Source: Sutterellaceae bacterium (lineage in GTDB: Bacteria; Pseudomonadota; Gammaproteobacteria; Burkholderiales; Burkholderiaceae_F). Taken from it: a DNA stretch of 13,566 nucleotides. Shown piece by piece: positions 7,630 to 13,566 of this stretch (position 1 is its first letter; each line of letters begins with the position of its first letter). Made by a program: the position numbers and the translations under genes. A model generated the notes under the pieces. That model was given only the letters and a program-made list of their open reading frames with translations, ran no database searches and had not been told where the DNA came from. Where the stretch lies: the NCBI GenBank assembly GCA_030531135.1, contig JAUNOJ010000023.1, positions 1-13,566 of the forward strand. The letters run 5' to 3'.

Positions 7630-7643
7630 GGGTGCGATAAAAT
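7630..7643 (+). promoter_or_regulatory. candidate extended -10 promoter for tsaD
   Basis: The sequence TGCGATAAAAT (7633-7643) is an extended -10 (TG, one base, then GATAAA) of a kind often seen in beta-proteobacteria, placed 35 nt before the tsaD ATG. A poor -35 candidate TTAATG (7614-7619) overlaps the stop of the upstream gene. A transcript starting near 7650 would have a roughly 30-nt leader without a clear Shine-Dalgarno. Confidence 0.5.
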
Positions 7644-7678
7644 GGCGCATCGCATCCTTTTTGTAGTTTTATACCAAT

Positions 7679-8755
7679 ATGAAAGTTCTCGGTATTGAGA
7701 GTTCTTGCGACGAAACCGGTGTCGCTCTGATTGACAGCGACAAGGGTTTGCTCGCGCATGCCATTCACACGCAAATCGACATGCACCGCGCCTACGGGGG
7801 CGTGGTGCCCGAACTTGCCAGCCGCGACCACATTCGTCGCGTGATTGCCTTAACCGACAAGGTTTTGGCCGACGCCGGCGTGACCAAATCGGAACTTAAC
7901 GCCGTTGCCGTCACCGAAGGTCCGGGACTGGCCGGCGCCCTGTTGGTTGGCACCTCGGTTGCACACGCCATCGGCTATGCGCTCAATATCCCCGTGATCG
8001 GCGTACACCATTTGGAAGGGCATTTACTCTCTGCCCGTCTGGCCGATCCCGCGCCCGATTTTCCGTTTATTGCGCTGCTTGTGAGCGGCGGCCACACCCA
8101 ATTTATGAAAGTAACCGAGTTCGGCAAGTACGAGCTTTTGGGCGAAACGTTGGATGACGCCGCAGGCGAAGCCTTTGACAAGACCGCTCAGCTTTTGGGC
8201 GAATGCTACCCCGGGGGGCCGGCCGTTTCGCGTTTGGCCGACGAAGGCACGGCAGGCGCCGTCGAGTTGCCTCGTCCGATGTTGCACTCGGCCAATTTGG
8301 ATATGAGCTTCTCGGGGCTGAAAACTGCCGTTTTAACGGCAGTGAACAACGCGCCCGATGCCAAAGACGAAACCTTCAGACGTAATCTCGCTCGCGGCTT
8401 TGTGGATGCCGTCGTCGACGTTTTGGTGGCTAAGACCGTCAAAGCCATCAAGATGACGGGAATTAAGCGCGTCGTCGTTGCGGGCGGCGTTTCTGCCAAC
8501 AAGCAACTTAGAGCCGGTTTGATCGAAGCGTGCAAACGGCGCGGCGCCAAAGTGTTCTTCCCGCCCATGGCTCTGTGTACCGATAACGGCGCCATGATTG
8601 CCGTGGCCGGCATGATGCGCTATCAACAAATGTCGGCCGACCAACAGGCTGCGTTATTAAAGCGCTGGAGTTTTTCCGCCAAGCCCCGTTGGACGTTGTC
8701 GGCGGCGGCCACGCCCGACGCGGTCAACCCCAGACAAGCGCACCGCAATCACTGA
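7679..8755 (+). CDS. tsaD: tRNA N6-adenosine threonylcarbamoyltransferase
   Basis: The 358-residue protein is TsaD (formerly Gcp/YgjD). With TsaB and TsaE it transfers the threonylcarbamoyl group to A37 of ANN-decoding tRNAs, giving t6A. It has an ASKHA ATPase fold. The family start [14 protein letters not shown] is at residues 4-17. The metal ligands are visible as His111 and His115 in HHLEGHL and Asp302 in [21 protein letters not shown] (40-51), LVSGGHT (134-140) and [10 protein letters not shown] (265-274) are also present. Length is slightly above the usual 335-345 because of a 15-20 residue Ala/Pro/His-containing C-terminal tail. No Shine-Dalgarno precedes the ATG, but the N-terminus leaves no alternative. 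An intrinsic terminator follows 20 nt after the stop, so it looks monocistronic. Confidence 0.98.
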   Translation: MKVLGIESSCDETGVALIDSDKGLLAHAIHTQIDMHRAYGGVVPELASRDHIRRVIALTDKVLADAGVTKSELNAVAVTEGPGLAGALLVGTSVAHAIGYALNIPVIGVHHLEGHLLSARLADPAPDFPFIALLVSGGHTQFMKVTEFGKYELLGETLDDAAGEAFDKTAQLLGECYPGGPAVSRLADEGTAGAVELPRPMLHSANLDMSFSGLKTAVLTAVNNAPDAKDETFRRNLARGFVDAVVDVLVAKTVKAIKMTGIKRVVVAGGVSANKQLRAGLIEACKRRGAKVFFPPMALCTDNGAMIAVAGMMRYQQMSADQQAALLKRWSFSAKPRWTLSAAATPDAVNPRQAHRNH

Positions 8756-8775
8756 TCGTTTTCGAAATTTCACAA

Positions 8776-8815
8776 AAAACGCCTCTCGGACAAAATCCTT
8801 GAGGCGTTTTGTTTT
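8776..8815 (+). terminator. intrinsic terminator of tsaD
   Basis: A 10-bp perfect stem, AAAACGCCTC (8776-8785) with GAGGCGTTTT (8801-8810), encloses a 15-nt loop and is followed by GTTTT (8811-8815). It begins 20 nt after the tsaD stop. The A-run on its left flank gives a T-run on the minus strand, so it may also stop read-through from the opposing feo operon. Confidence 0.9.
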
Positions 8816-8843
8816 GGGTAGCGCAATTTTAAGTCTGCACCCT

Positions 8844-8884
8844 AAAAAGACGCCCCTCACAGGAAGGACTTCCTGTAAGGGGCG
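8844..8884 (-). terminator. intrinsic terminator of the feo operon
   Basis: On the minus strand a long stem is formed by arms complementary to 8869-8884 and 8851-8866, closing on a 4-nt loop with about 15 paired bases, then TTTTT (complement of 8844-8848). The single non-Watson-Crick position is a U-G wobble in the minus-strand RNA but a C-A mismatch in the plus-strand RNA, which supports the feoB orientation. It starts about 38 nt after the feoB stop. Confidence 0.93.
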
Positions 8885-8922
8885 CGACTTTGGCTTTGAC
8901 TTAAATCGTTACCAAGAGTTCA

Positions 8923-11301
8923 TTAGGCACGCTGTGCAGCGATCGGGATGATCTTGCGACCCTTGCCCTGGTTCTTGCGAACGTAGTTGCGCATGAAGAG
9001 CAACATACCGCCGAGAACCACAACCGTTGCCACGATGGCGCAGATACCGTAGACGGGGTTTTCGGAGAACGTACCCAAGCGGTAGACGAGCATAGCGGCA
9101 CAGTAACCCATGGCGGTGGTCCAGCCGGCCAAGAACAAGGTCCAGGCCGTACCGGCTTCACGGTACACGGCACCGATAGCAGCTGCGCAGGGCATGTAGA
9201 GCAGAACCATCATCAAGTATGCAAAGGCGGCCAACGGCGTACCGAAGAGCTTTTGCATCATGGTCACGGTATCGACTTCCACTTCCTGTTCTTCTGCAGC
9301 GGCAGCGGTGTCCGACAAGTCGTCGACTGCAATGCCGAGCGGATCCAAGAAGGCGCCGCCGATATCGGCCAAGTTGTCAACGATACTCTGACCGGCTTCG
9401 CCGAGGATGGCGGCCAAGGACCAGCCTTCATCGCCTTCTTCTTCCTCAGCGGCACCTTCGCCTTCACCTTCGGCAGCTGCTGCTGCAGCGGCGTTTTCGG
9501 CGCGAGCCATAGAGTCATACAAGGAGTTCATGGAACCGACCACGGCTTCCTTAGCCAAAATACCCGTGAAGATACCCACTGCGGCAGGCCAGTTTTCCTG
9601 CGTCACGCCCATGGGAGACAACACCGGAGCGATCGTCTGACCGATTTCGGACAACACGGAGCTGTTGGAGTCTTCGTTACCGAAGGAACCGTCGGTACCC
9701 CAAGAGTTCAAGAAGCTGAGGATGGCGACCACAACCACGATGGTCTTACCGGCACGCTGGATAAAGGACTTCAGACGATCCCAGGTACGCAACAACACGC
9801 CCTTGACGGTCGGGATGTGGTACGGCGGGATTTCCATCACGAAGGCACCGACGTCGCCCGGCAACACCACGCGCTTCATCATAAAGCCCGTGAGAATAGC
9901 CACGACGATACCGATCACATAGATACCGAACACGAGGTTCTGACCGTTCGTGGGGAAGAAGGCCGTTGCAAACAACACGTAAACAGGCATACGGGCGCCG
10001 CAAGACATAAACGGAGCCATCAAGATGGTGATGATACGGTCGGTGGCGCGGTCCATCGTACGCGTGGCCATAATGGCAGGCACGTTACAACCGAAACCGA
10101 CGATCAACGGCACGAAGGCACGACCCGGCAAACCGATGGCGCGCATCAGGCGATCCATCACGAATGCGGCACGAGCCATGTAACCCGAGTCTTCCAAGAA
10201 GGCCAAGAAGAGGAACAGGAAGAAGATCGGGGGAACGAACGTTGCAACCGTCTGCAAACCGCCGCCGATACCGTCGGCGAGAATCACGCGCAACCATTCG
10301 GGAGAACCCATCGAGTCAAGCAAACGACCGAAACCGTCGACGAAGATACCGCCGAAGAGAATGTCGAAGAAGTCGATGAATGCGCCGCCGAAGTTCTGCG
10401 TAAACAGGAACATCACATACATGATGAGCAAGAAGATCGGCAGACCCAACCAGCGGTTCAAAACGACGTGGTCGATCTTATCGGTGACGGTAGCGGACAA
10501 TTCGCCTTCACGCGTCAAAGACTTGTTGGCCACACCGGCCACGAAGCGATAACGGGCGTCCGAAATGGAGATATCGGCGTCGCCCTCGAATTCGTCTTCG
10601 AGCTTGTCGATCACGGGCTTGACGGCATCCCAGCAGGCATCCGGCAACTTGTTCTGGATGTCGGGAGAGCCTTCCATCGCCTGAATGGCAAACCAGTCGG
10701 CGTGCGGAACACCCTGGCTCTTTAAAGCGTCGGAAATGGCGGCGCCGGCCTTGACGATGCGATCGTCAAACTGCACCTGAAGCGGCGGCACGACGGGCTT
10801 GGCCAAGCAATCGGCCACAGCCTGCATCAAATCGCGCACGCCCTGTTCGCGAGAAGCGACGATACCGACCACGGGGCAGCCGAGCATCTTTTCGAGCTCT
10901 TTGAGATCGACCGTCATCTTCTGATCGGCGGCGATGTCAAGCATGTTGACCACAACCAACATCGGCACGCGCATTTCGATCAACTGCGTGGTCAAGTAGA
11001 GGTTGCGTTCGAGGTTGCTGGCGTCAACGATGTTGATGACGAGCTGGGATTCGCCCGACAAAATGTAGTCGCGGGCAACGCGTTCGTCTTCACCGGCCGT
11101 GGAAGCAGGCGTAATGGAGTAGATACCGGGAAGGTCGACGATTTCGACGGATTCGCCGCCGAACTTGTAGTGACCGACCTTCTTTTCAACGGTCACGCCG
11201 GGCCAGTTACCCACGTCTTGGTGAGAACCGGTCAAGGCGTTAAACAGTGTCGTCTTACCGCAATTGGGATTGCCGACGATACAAACAATATTCTTGCTCA
11301 T
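8923..11301 (-). CDS. feoB: ferrous iron transporter FeoB
   Basis: The 792-residue inner-membrane protein takes up Fe2+. The cytoplasmic N-terminal G domain shows G1 GNPNCGKT (10-17), G2 around Thr37 in NWPGVTVEK, G3 DLPG (56-59), G4 NMLD (119-122) and a G5-like VASREQG (148-154). A GDI-like helical region follows to about 275. The membrane part has the paired Gate motifs with GFGCNVPA (Cys405), APFMSCGARMPVY (Cys434) and LLYMPCAA (Cys705). Unusual is a low-complexity Ala/Glu insert between about 599 and 675, before the last group of helices. No feoC is seen. It starts 56 nt downstream of the second feoA; the ribosome site is weak (AGGG about 12 nt upstream), so translation may depend on the upstream genes. 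A strong terminator follows. Confidence 0.97.
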   Translation of the reverse strand: MSKNIVCIVGNPNCGKTTLFNALTGSHQDVGNWPGVTVEKKVGHYKFGGESVEIVDLPGIYSITPASTAGEDERVARDYILSGESQLVINIVDASNLERNLYLTTQLIEMRVPMLVVVNMLDIAADQKMTVDLKELEKMLGCPVVGIVASREQGVRDLMQAVADCLAKPVVPPLQVQFDDRIVKAGAAISDALKSQGVPHADWFAIQAMEGSPDIQNKLPDACWDAVKPVIDKLEDEFEGDADISISDARYRFVAGVANKSLTREGELSATVTDKIDHVVLNRWLGLPIFLLIMYVMFLFTQNFGGAFIDFFDILFGGIFVDGFGRLLDSMGSPEWLRVILADGIGGGLQTVATFVPPIFFLFLFLAFLEDSGYMARAAFVMDRLMRAIGLPGRAFVPLIVGFGCNVPAIMATRTMDRATDRIITILMAPFMSCGARMPVYVLFATAFFPTNGQNLVFGIYVIGIVVAILTGFMMKRVVLPGDVGAFVMEIPPYHIPTVKGVLLRTWDRLKSFIQRAGKTIVVVVAILSFLNSWGTDGSFGNEDSNSSVLSEIGQTIAPVLSPMGVTQENWPAAVGIFTGILAKEAVVGSMNSLYDSMARAENAAAAAAAEGEGEGAAEEEEGDEGWSLAAILGEAGQSIVDNLADIGGAFLDPLGIAVDDLSDTAAAAEEQEVEVDTVTMMQKLFGTPLAAFAYLMMVLLYMPCAAAIGAVYREAGTAWTLFLAGWTTAMGYCAAMLVYRLGTFSENPVYGICAIVATVVVLGGMLLFMRNYVRKNQGKGRKIIPIAAQRA

Positions 11302-11333
11302 TTGGTTTTGGACCCTGAGGTTTGTTGACTAAA

Positions 11334-11354
11334 GTCTGTCCGAGAATTACAGAC
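11334..11354 (-). other. small hairpin in the feoA-feoB gap
   Basis: GTCTGT and ACAGAC (plus-strand 11334-11339 and 11349-11354) form a 6-bp stem with a 9-nt loop. In the feo transcript it lies just after the second feoA stop and about 35 nt before feoB. It is followed by only three U residues, so it may be a weak attenuator or a processing site rather than a terminator. Confidence 0.35.
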
Positions 11355-11357
11355 CGA

Positions 11358-11588
11358 TTATTCTTCGACGCTGATTTGCATCACTTCGGCTTCGTCCTTG
11401 CGCACGCTAATGAAGCTGCCGCGCACACGGATTTCGACCGGGTCGCCGAGAGGGGCCACACGCACCACTTCAAAGGGCGTTCCGGGCGTGGCGCCAAGCA
11501 CCAGCAAACGACGACGATAATCGGCAGATCCCTTGCGGTATCCGATGATCGTGCCCTTGGTCCCGGGCTGAAGATCCTTCAACTGCAT
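11358..11588 (-). CDS. feoA: FeoA-family ferrous iron transport protein (second copy)
   Basis: This 76-residue SH3-like protein is a canonical FeoA. It has LKDLQPGTKGTIIGY at the start, RRRLLVLGATPGTPFEVVRVAP in the middle (the RLLxLGxTPGT signature) and LGDPVEIRVRGSFISVRKDEA toward the end. FeoA proteins are cytoplasmic and needed for FeoB function in several bacteria. It is adjacent to feoB and follows the first feoA by 11 nt. Its ribosome site AAGGA (complement of 11596-11600) abuts the stop codon of the upstream gene, so the two feoA genes are probably translationally coupled. Confidence 0.93.
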   Translation of the reverse strand: MQLKDLQPGTKGTIIGYRKGSADYRRRLLVLGATPGTPFEVVRVAPLGDPVEIRVRGSFISVRKDEAEVMQISVEE

Positions 11589-11599
11589 CTTATTTCCTT

Positions 11600-11839
11600 T
11601 TAATAAACGTAAATCTTTTCGGCAACGTCATGCGACAAAGCGATTCGACTGCTGCCGACGGCGACAACGATGTTGCTCTTGTCGGAGTCGACCAGAAGGC
11701 TCACAACGCTTCCTACGGTCAGCCCCATTGCGCCGAGTCGCTTGATCTCGTCAGATGACAGGCACATCTGAAAAACCTTCGCGGGCTCGCCTGCAACAAG
11801 CTCGGTGAGTAAGCGGACATTTTCTCGATGGTCGATCAT
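11600..11839 (-). CDS. feoA: FeoA-family ferrous iron transport protein (first, divergent copy)
   Basis: The 79-residue product is a second FeoA-like SH3 domain and the first gene of the operon. The core DEIKRLGAMGLTVGSVVSLL fits the RLxxMGLTxGxxV pattern of FeoA, and the C-terminal half (NIVVAVGSSRIALSHDVAEKIYV) fits the final beta strands. It lacks the RVAPLGDP stretch of its neighbour and carries a cysteine (FQMCLSSDE), so the pair are diverged rather than recent duplicates. The ATG (complement of 11837-11839) has no strong ribosome site. The gene lies about 100 nt downstream of the Fur-box-like promoter. Two-FeoA feo operons are known in anaerobes and other bacteria; the division of labour is unclear. 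Confidence 0.88.
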   Translation of the reverse strand: MIDHRENVRLLTELVAGEPAKVFQMCLSSDEIKRLGAMGLTVGSVVSLLVDSDKSNIVVAVGSSRIALSHDVAEKIYVY

Positions 11840-11943
11840 CTTCGGTGACGTGCTTTTTTCTCTTTTCTTCGGTTAGTTGCTACTTGTCGTTTCGGACGCA
11901 ATAGACGCAATGCGGCCTAAGGCGGCAAGCTATACCGAGACGA

Positions 11944-11972
11944 ATCATATTGAGAAGCGTTCTCATTAGCAA
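11944..11972 (-). promoter_or_regulatory. feo operon promoter with Fur-box-like palindrome in its spacer
   Basis: On the minus strand TTGCTA (complement of 11967-11972) is followed after exactly 17 nt by TATGAT (complement of 11944-11949), a good sigma70-type pair. The spacer holds the palindrome TGAGAAGCGTTCTCA (plus-strand 11951-11965), which matches the ferric uptake regulator 7-1-7 core (TGAGAATnATTCTCA) at 12 of 15 positions. This is the expected arrangement for Fe2+-Fur repression of ferrous iron uptake. The predicted 5' leader to feoA is about 97 nt. It contains a tandem repeat of GACGCAAT on the plus strand (11895-11902 and 11904-11911). Confidence 0.85.
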
Positions 11973-12062
11973 TTGGACAGTGTCCGAAATACAACGCTGT
12001 TTTCGCGTGAAAAAACCGTTTTTCCCCAATGAAATCAAGCCTTTAGCTTCAAAACACGCGAA

Positions 12063-12077
12063 CGAGAATCGTTCTCA
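12063..12077. promoter_or_regulatory. second Fur-box-like palindrome
   Basis: CGAGAATCGTTCTCA (12063-12077) has the core GAGAA-TCG-TTCTC and matches the Fur 7-1-7 core as well as or better than the feo box 110 bp away. No convincing promoter surrounds it on either strand and no protein gene starts downstream. It could be an auxiliary feo operator or control a small RNA running rightward. Confidence 0.6.
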
Positions 12078-12207
12078 GTTTTGTTTATGTTTATTGATGC
12101 AACACAAGGTTTCGAAATGTTTCTACATTTTTGCAATTGGGCAAATCAACCGATCTTTTCTGCCCGGAGGTTTAAGTTTTGTATCGGAAAAACCGCTCGT
12201 CACACCG

Positions 12208-12229
12208 CCGTTCGGTGCTTTTTTGGACG
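12208..12229 (+). terminator. candidate plus-strand intrinsic terminator in gene-free region
   Basis: CACCG and CGGTG form a short GC-rich stem with a 5-nt loop (CCGTT), followed at once by CTTTTTT. It begins about 130 nt to the right of the second Fur-like box, and no protein gene ends before it. The stem is short, so confidence is moderate. Confidence 0.45.
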
Positions 12230-12375
12230 AAACTTGTCGGACGGAACCCTGCCGATGATGTTTGCCGCAGGCTCGGCGTTAAGACTTTCTCTCGCAACGT
12301 GTGCGTCGTATTTGAGAGACTGATTTCGGCGACTTGTTTCTTTTGTGATACGTTACGAATATGAAACGGTCAATC

Positions 12376-12404
12376 TTGACAATCGATTGATTTTAAACGA
12401 TAAA
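12376..12404 (+). promoter_or_regulatory. candidate sigma70 promoter pointing right in gene-free region
   Basis: A perfect -35 box TTGACA (12376-12381) is followed after 17 nt by GATAAA (12399-12404). The -35 overlaps an inverted repeat, TCAATC (12370-12375) with GATTGA (12385-12390), and the palindrome CAATCGATTG (12380-12389), which could be an operator. Transcription would run into the direct repeats at 12419-12459 and then against the convergent dehydrogenase gene. Confidence 0.45.
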
Positions 12405-12418
12405 AATTTTCTACAACA

Positions 12419-12459
12419 CAATTTGAGAAGGTGTCAGGTAGCAATTTGAGAAAGCGTCA
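12419..12459. repeat. pair of 18-bp direct repeats, possible solo transposon end
   Basis: Copies lie at 12419-12436 and 12442-12459, sharing 16 of 18 bases (CAATTTGAGAA, then GGTGTCA or AGCGTCA) with a 23-bp period. Repeated short motifs ending in TGTCA/CGTCA resemble the multiply repeated termini of IS21-family elements. If so, the outer edge would be near 12459 and the element would have lain to the left, but no istA/istB remnant is recognisable. The resemblance is from memory and unproven. Confidence 0.5.
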
Positions 12460-12522
12460 ATACGACAAATTCTCCCCTACGTTCGACGACACTCAAAGAC
12501 AGTTTCTCGAGTTTTCCATCTC

Positions 12523-12548
12523 AAAAAAGCCCTCCGAAAGGAAGGCTT
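12523..12548 (-). terminator. intrinsic terminator of the dehydrogenase gene
   Basis: On the minus strand AAGCCTTCC pairs with GGAGGGCTT across a TTTC loop (one U-G wobble), followed by a run of T (complement of 12523-12528). It begins 8 nt after the stop codon. Confidence 0.9.
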
Positions 12549-12556
12549 GTGTTTTG

Positions 12557-13462
12557 TTACTTCTTATTCTTGGGCAATCTCGTCACAAGACTTGACGTAT
12601 CCCACCGAGCGCCGCCGTTGCGCTGTACCTCGGCATAGAATTCGTTGACCAACGCCGTCACCGGCAGGCTTGAGCCGTTTTTGCGCGCCTCGGCCAAAGC
12701 AATCCCCAAGTCTTTGCGCATCCAGTCGACCGCAAAGCCGAAGTTAAACTCGTTATCGACCATGGTGGCACCGCGCGCTTTCATCTGCCAGGAGCCCGCT
12801 GCCCCTTTTTCAAGAACAGGCAGTACAAGCTTCATGTCAAGCCCCGCATTCATACCGAAAGCAACGGCTTCCGACAATGCTTGCACAAGTCCGCCGATAC
12901 AGATTTGGTTGACCATCTTGGCCAACTGCCCGGAGCCCGCAACCCCCACGCGCGTGACGGAACAAGCGTACGCATCAAGCACTTCTTTCACGGAATCGAA
13001 AACGGCTTCGTCGCCCCCGACCATGATCGTAAGAATGCCGTTCTCTGCCCCTGCCTGACCGCCGGAGACCGGCGCATCCAAAAAGGCCTTGCCGTCTTTG
13101 GCGAAGATTTCTGCCATCTCGCGAGCAACTTCCGCCGAGTCCGTCGTGTGATCGACAAAGATGCTGCCCGGTTTCATCCCGGCCAACGCCCCGTTTTCAC
13201 CCAAAACGACTTCGCGCAAGTCTTTGTCTTCGCCGACGCAGGCAAAGACGATGTCGCAGTCTTCTACCGCTTCCTTGGGCGTTAAAGCCAGTTTGCCGCC
13301 ATAGGTTTGAACCCACTTTTGTGCTTTTGATTCGGTGCGATTGAAAACCGTCACGTCGTGGCCGGCTTTGAGCAAGTGGCCTGCCATCGGAAAGCCCATG
13401 ACACCCAAACCGATGAATGCCACTTTGCGCGGCGCGACTTTTTCGTATGTCTTTTGTGTCAT
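12557..13462 (-). CDS. NAD(P)-dependent beta-hydroxyacid dehydrogenase (GarR/3-hydroxyisobutyrate dehydrogenase family)
   Basis: The 301-residue protein interconverts a beta-hydroxyacid and its semialdehyde, such as tartronate semialdehyde/glycerate or 3-hydroxyisobutyrate; the exact substrate cannot be told. The Rossmann start AFIGLGVMGFPMAGHLL is at 15-31. NRT at 41-43 after the second strand suggests NADP preference. The substrate motif DAPVSGGQAGAENG (129-142), the catalytic Lys182 with Asn185 in GSGQLAKMVNQ, and RKDLGIALAEA (249-259) are all in place. The start ATG (complement of 13460-13462) has a GAGGA ribosome site close upstream; the frame stays open 24 codons further but would overlap the upstream gene. 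It follows that gene by 19 nt, suggesting an operon, and ends in a clear terminator. No other glycerate or glyoxylate gene is visible to name it garR. Confidence 0.93.
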   Translation of the reverse strand: MTQKTYEKVAPRKVAFIGLGVMGFPMAGHLLKAGHDVTVFNRTESKAQKWVQTYGGKLALTPKEAVEDCDIVFACVGEDKDLREVVLGENGALAGMKPGSIFVDHTTDSAEVAREMAEIFAKDGKAFLDAPVSGGQAGAENGILTIMVGGDEAVFDSVKEVLDAYACSVTRVGVAGSGQLAKMVNQICIGGLVQALSEAVAFGMNAGLDMKLVLPVLEKGAAGSWQMKARGATMVDNEFNFGFAVDWMRKDLGIALAEARKNGSSLPVTALVNEFYAEVQRNGGARWDTSSLVTRLPKNKK

Positions 13463-13481
13463 GTTTTTCCTCTTTTGTATA

Positions 13482-13566
13482 TTAGTGACCTTCGGCAAAC
13501 TCGCCCACAAATTCGCCCCAGTTATAAAGCGCATCCAAAATCTCTTGGCGACGCTCGGCCTTTTCG
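13482..13566 (-). CDS. unidentified gene, C-terminal 27 codons (truncated by window)
   Basis: The frame enters at the right edge and ends with TAA (complement of 13482-13484). The visible end is EKAERRQEILDALYNWGEFV followed by GEFAEGH, an acidic helical tail. The codon use resembles the neighbours and the downstream dehydrogenase begins 19 nt later, which supports a real gene and an operon. The fragment is too short to assign a family. Confidence 0.7.
   Translation of the reverse strand, partial: EKAERRQEILDALYNWGEFVGEFAEGH

Larger units (their letters stand above)
11980..12556. other. gene-poor, AT-rich region between feo and the dehydrogenase gene
   Basis: No reading frame here has protein-like composition, a ribosome site or a recognisable family. 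Frames of 80-100 codons on the plus strand start without ribosome sites, overlap one another and are rich in Cys/Phe/Arg like random translation. The region instead carries regulatory-looking elements listed separately: a Fur-like box, a plus-strand terminator, a sigma70-like promoter, direct repeats, and the terminator of the minus-strand dehydrogenase gene. An intergenic small RNA, or the scar of a lost mobile element, would fit. Confidence 0.5.

Noticed and set aside
9253..10725. A 490-codon open frame on the plus strand, rich in His, Asp and Glu
   Set aside because: It is exactly antisense to feoB, has no ribosome site, and its composition is what the reverse complement of feoB codons gives. 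FeoB is unmistakable on the other strand.
11840..11943. A riboswitch in the roughly 97-nt feo leader
   Set aside because: Only small hairpins and a short tandem repeat are visible; no known riboswitch core could be recognised, and the Fur-like operator already explains regulation.
11950..12323. Two overlapping plus-strand open frames of 102 and 80 codons
   Set aside because: No ribosome sites, no family resemblance, random-like composition, and they run across the feo promoter and Fur-like boxes.
12419..12459. A CRISPR fragment
   Set aside because: Only two repeats with a 5-nt gap and no further units, spacers or cas genes.
13463..13534. A 24-residue N-terminal extension of the beta-hydroxyacid dehydrogenase
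   Set aside because: It would overlap the end of the upstream gene, and the internal ATG has a good ribosome site.

Overview
The window looks like chromosomal DNA of a Gram-negative, probably anaerobic or microaerophilic proteobacterium. A gut-type Burkholderiales (Sutterellaceae-like) is my best guess. The basis is LeuC, TsaD and FeoB/FeoA sequences of proteobacterial type, a lipoprotein with a standard lipobox, an extended -10 of the form TGCGATAAAAT before tsaD, and an oxygen-sensitive type of ATP-driven reductase next to ferrous-iron uptake genes. The taxonomic guess is inference; no rRNA or tRNA gene is present to anchor it.

Layout. (1) 1-1573, minus strand: the leucine biosynthesis genes leuC and the start of leuD (cut by the window edge). 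(2) 1574-1939: a divergent intergenic region holding the leuC upstream region and, next to the following gene, a perfect 28-bp palindrome. (3) 1940-6959, plus strand: a TetR-family regulator followed after 40 nt by a 1447-residue protein. That protein joins two BcrA/BadF/HgdC-type activase ATPase modules, a cysteine knuckle, a DUF2229 region and a C-terminal 2-hydroxyacyl-CoA dehydratase-like region in one chain. (4) 7075-7617, plus: a lipoprotein of unknown function with a proline-rich tail. (5) 7679-8755, plus: tsaD, needed for the t6A modification of tRNA. (6) 8756-8922: two back-to-back intrinsic terminators separating tsaD from the convergent feo operon. (7) 8923-11839, minus: feoA-feoA-feoB, a ferrous-iron uptake operon with a clear promoter whose spacer is filled by a Fur-box-like palindrome. 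(8) 11840-12556: about 0.7 kb without a convincing protein gene but with several signals: a second Fur-like box, a plus-strand terminator, a sigma70-type promoter, and an 18-bp direct repeat like a transposon end. (9) 12557-13566, minus: a beta-hydroxyacid dehydrogenase (GarR/HIBADH family) and the last 27 codons of an upstream gene of unknown identity.

The most interesting unit is the TetR-operator-giant activase/dehydratase-like locus. In known 2-hydroxyacyl-CoA dehydratases and double-cubane-cluster proteins, a separate homodimeric [4Fe-4S] ATPase fires low-potential electrons into a separate catalytic partner. Here the two ATPase halves, each with its own pair of cluster cysteines, and a putative electron acceptor sit in one polypeptide, under an apparently dedicated repressor. 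No dehydratase subunit, CoA-transferase or electron-transfer flavoprotein gene is visible nearby, so the substrate cannot be read from context. The Fe2+ uptake operon would suit an iron-sulfur-rich anaerobe, but a functional link is only inference.
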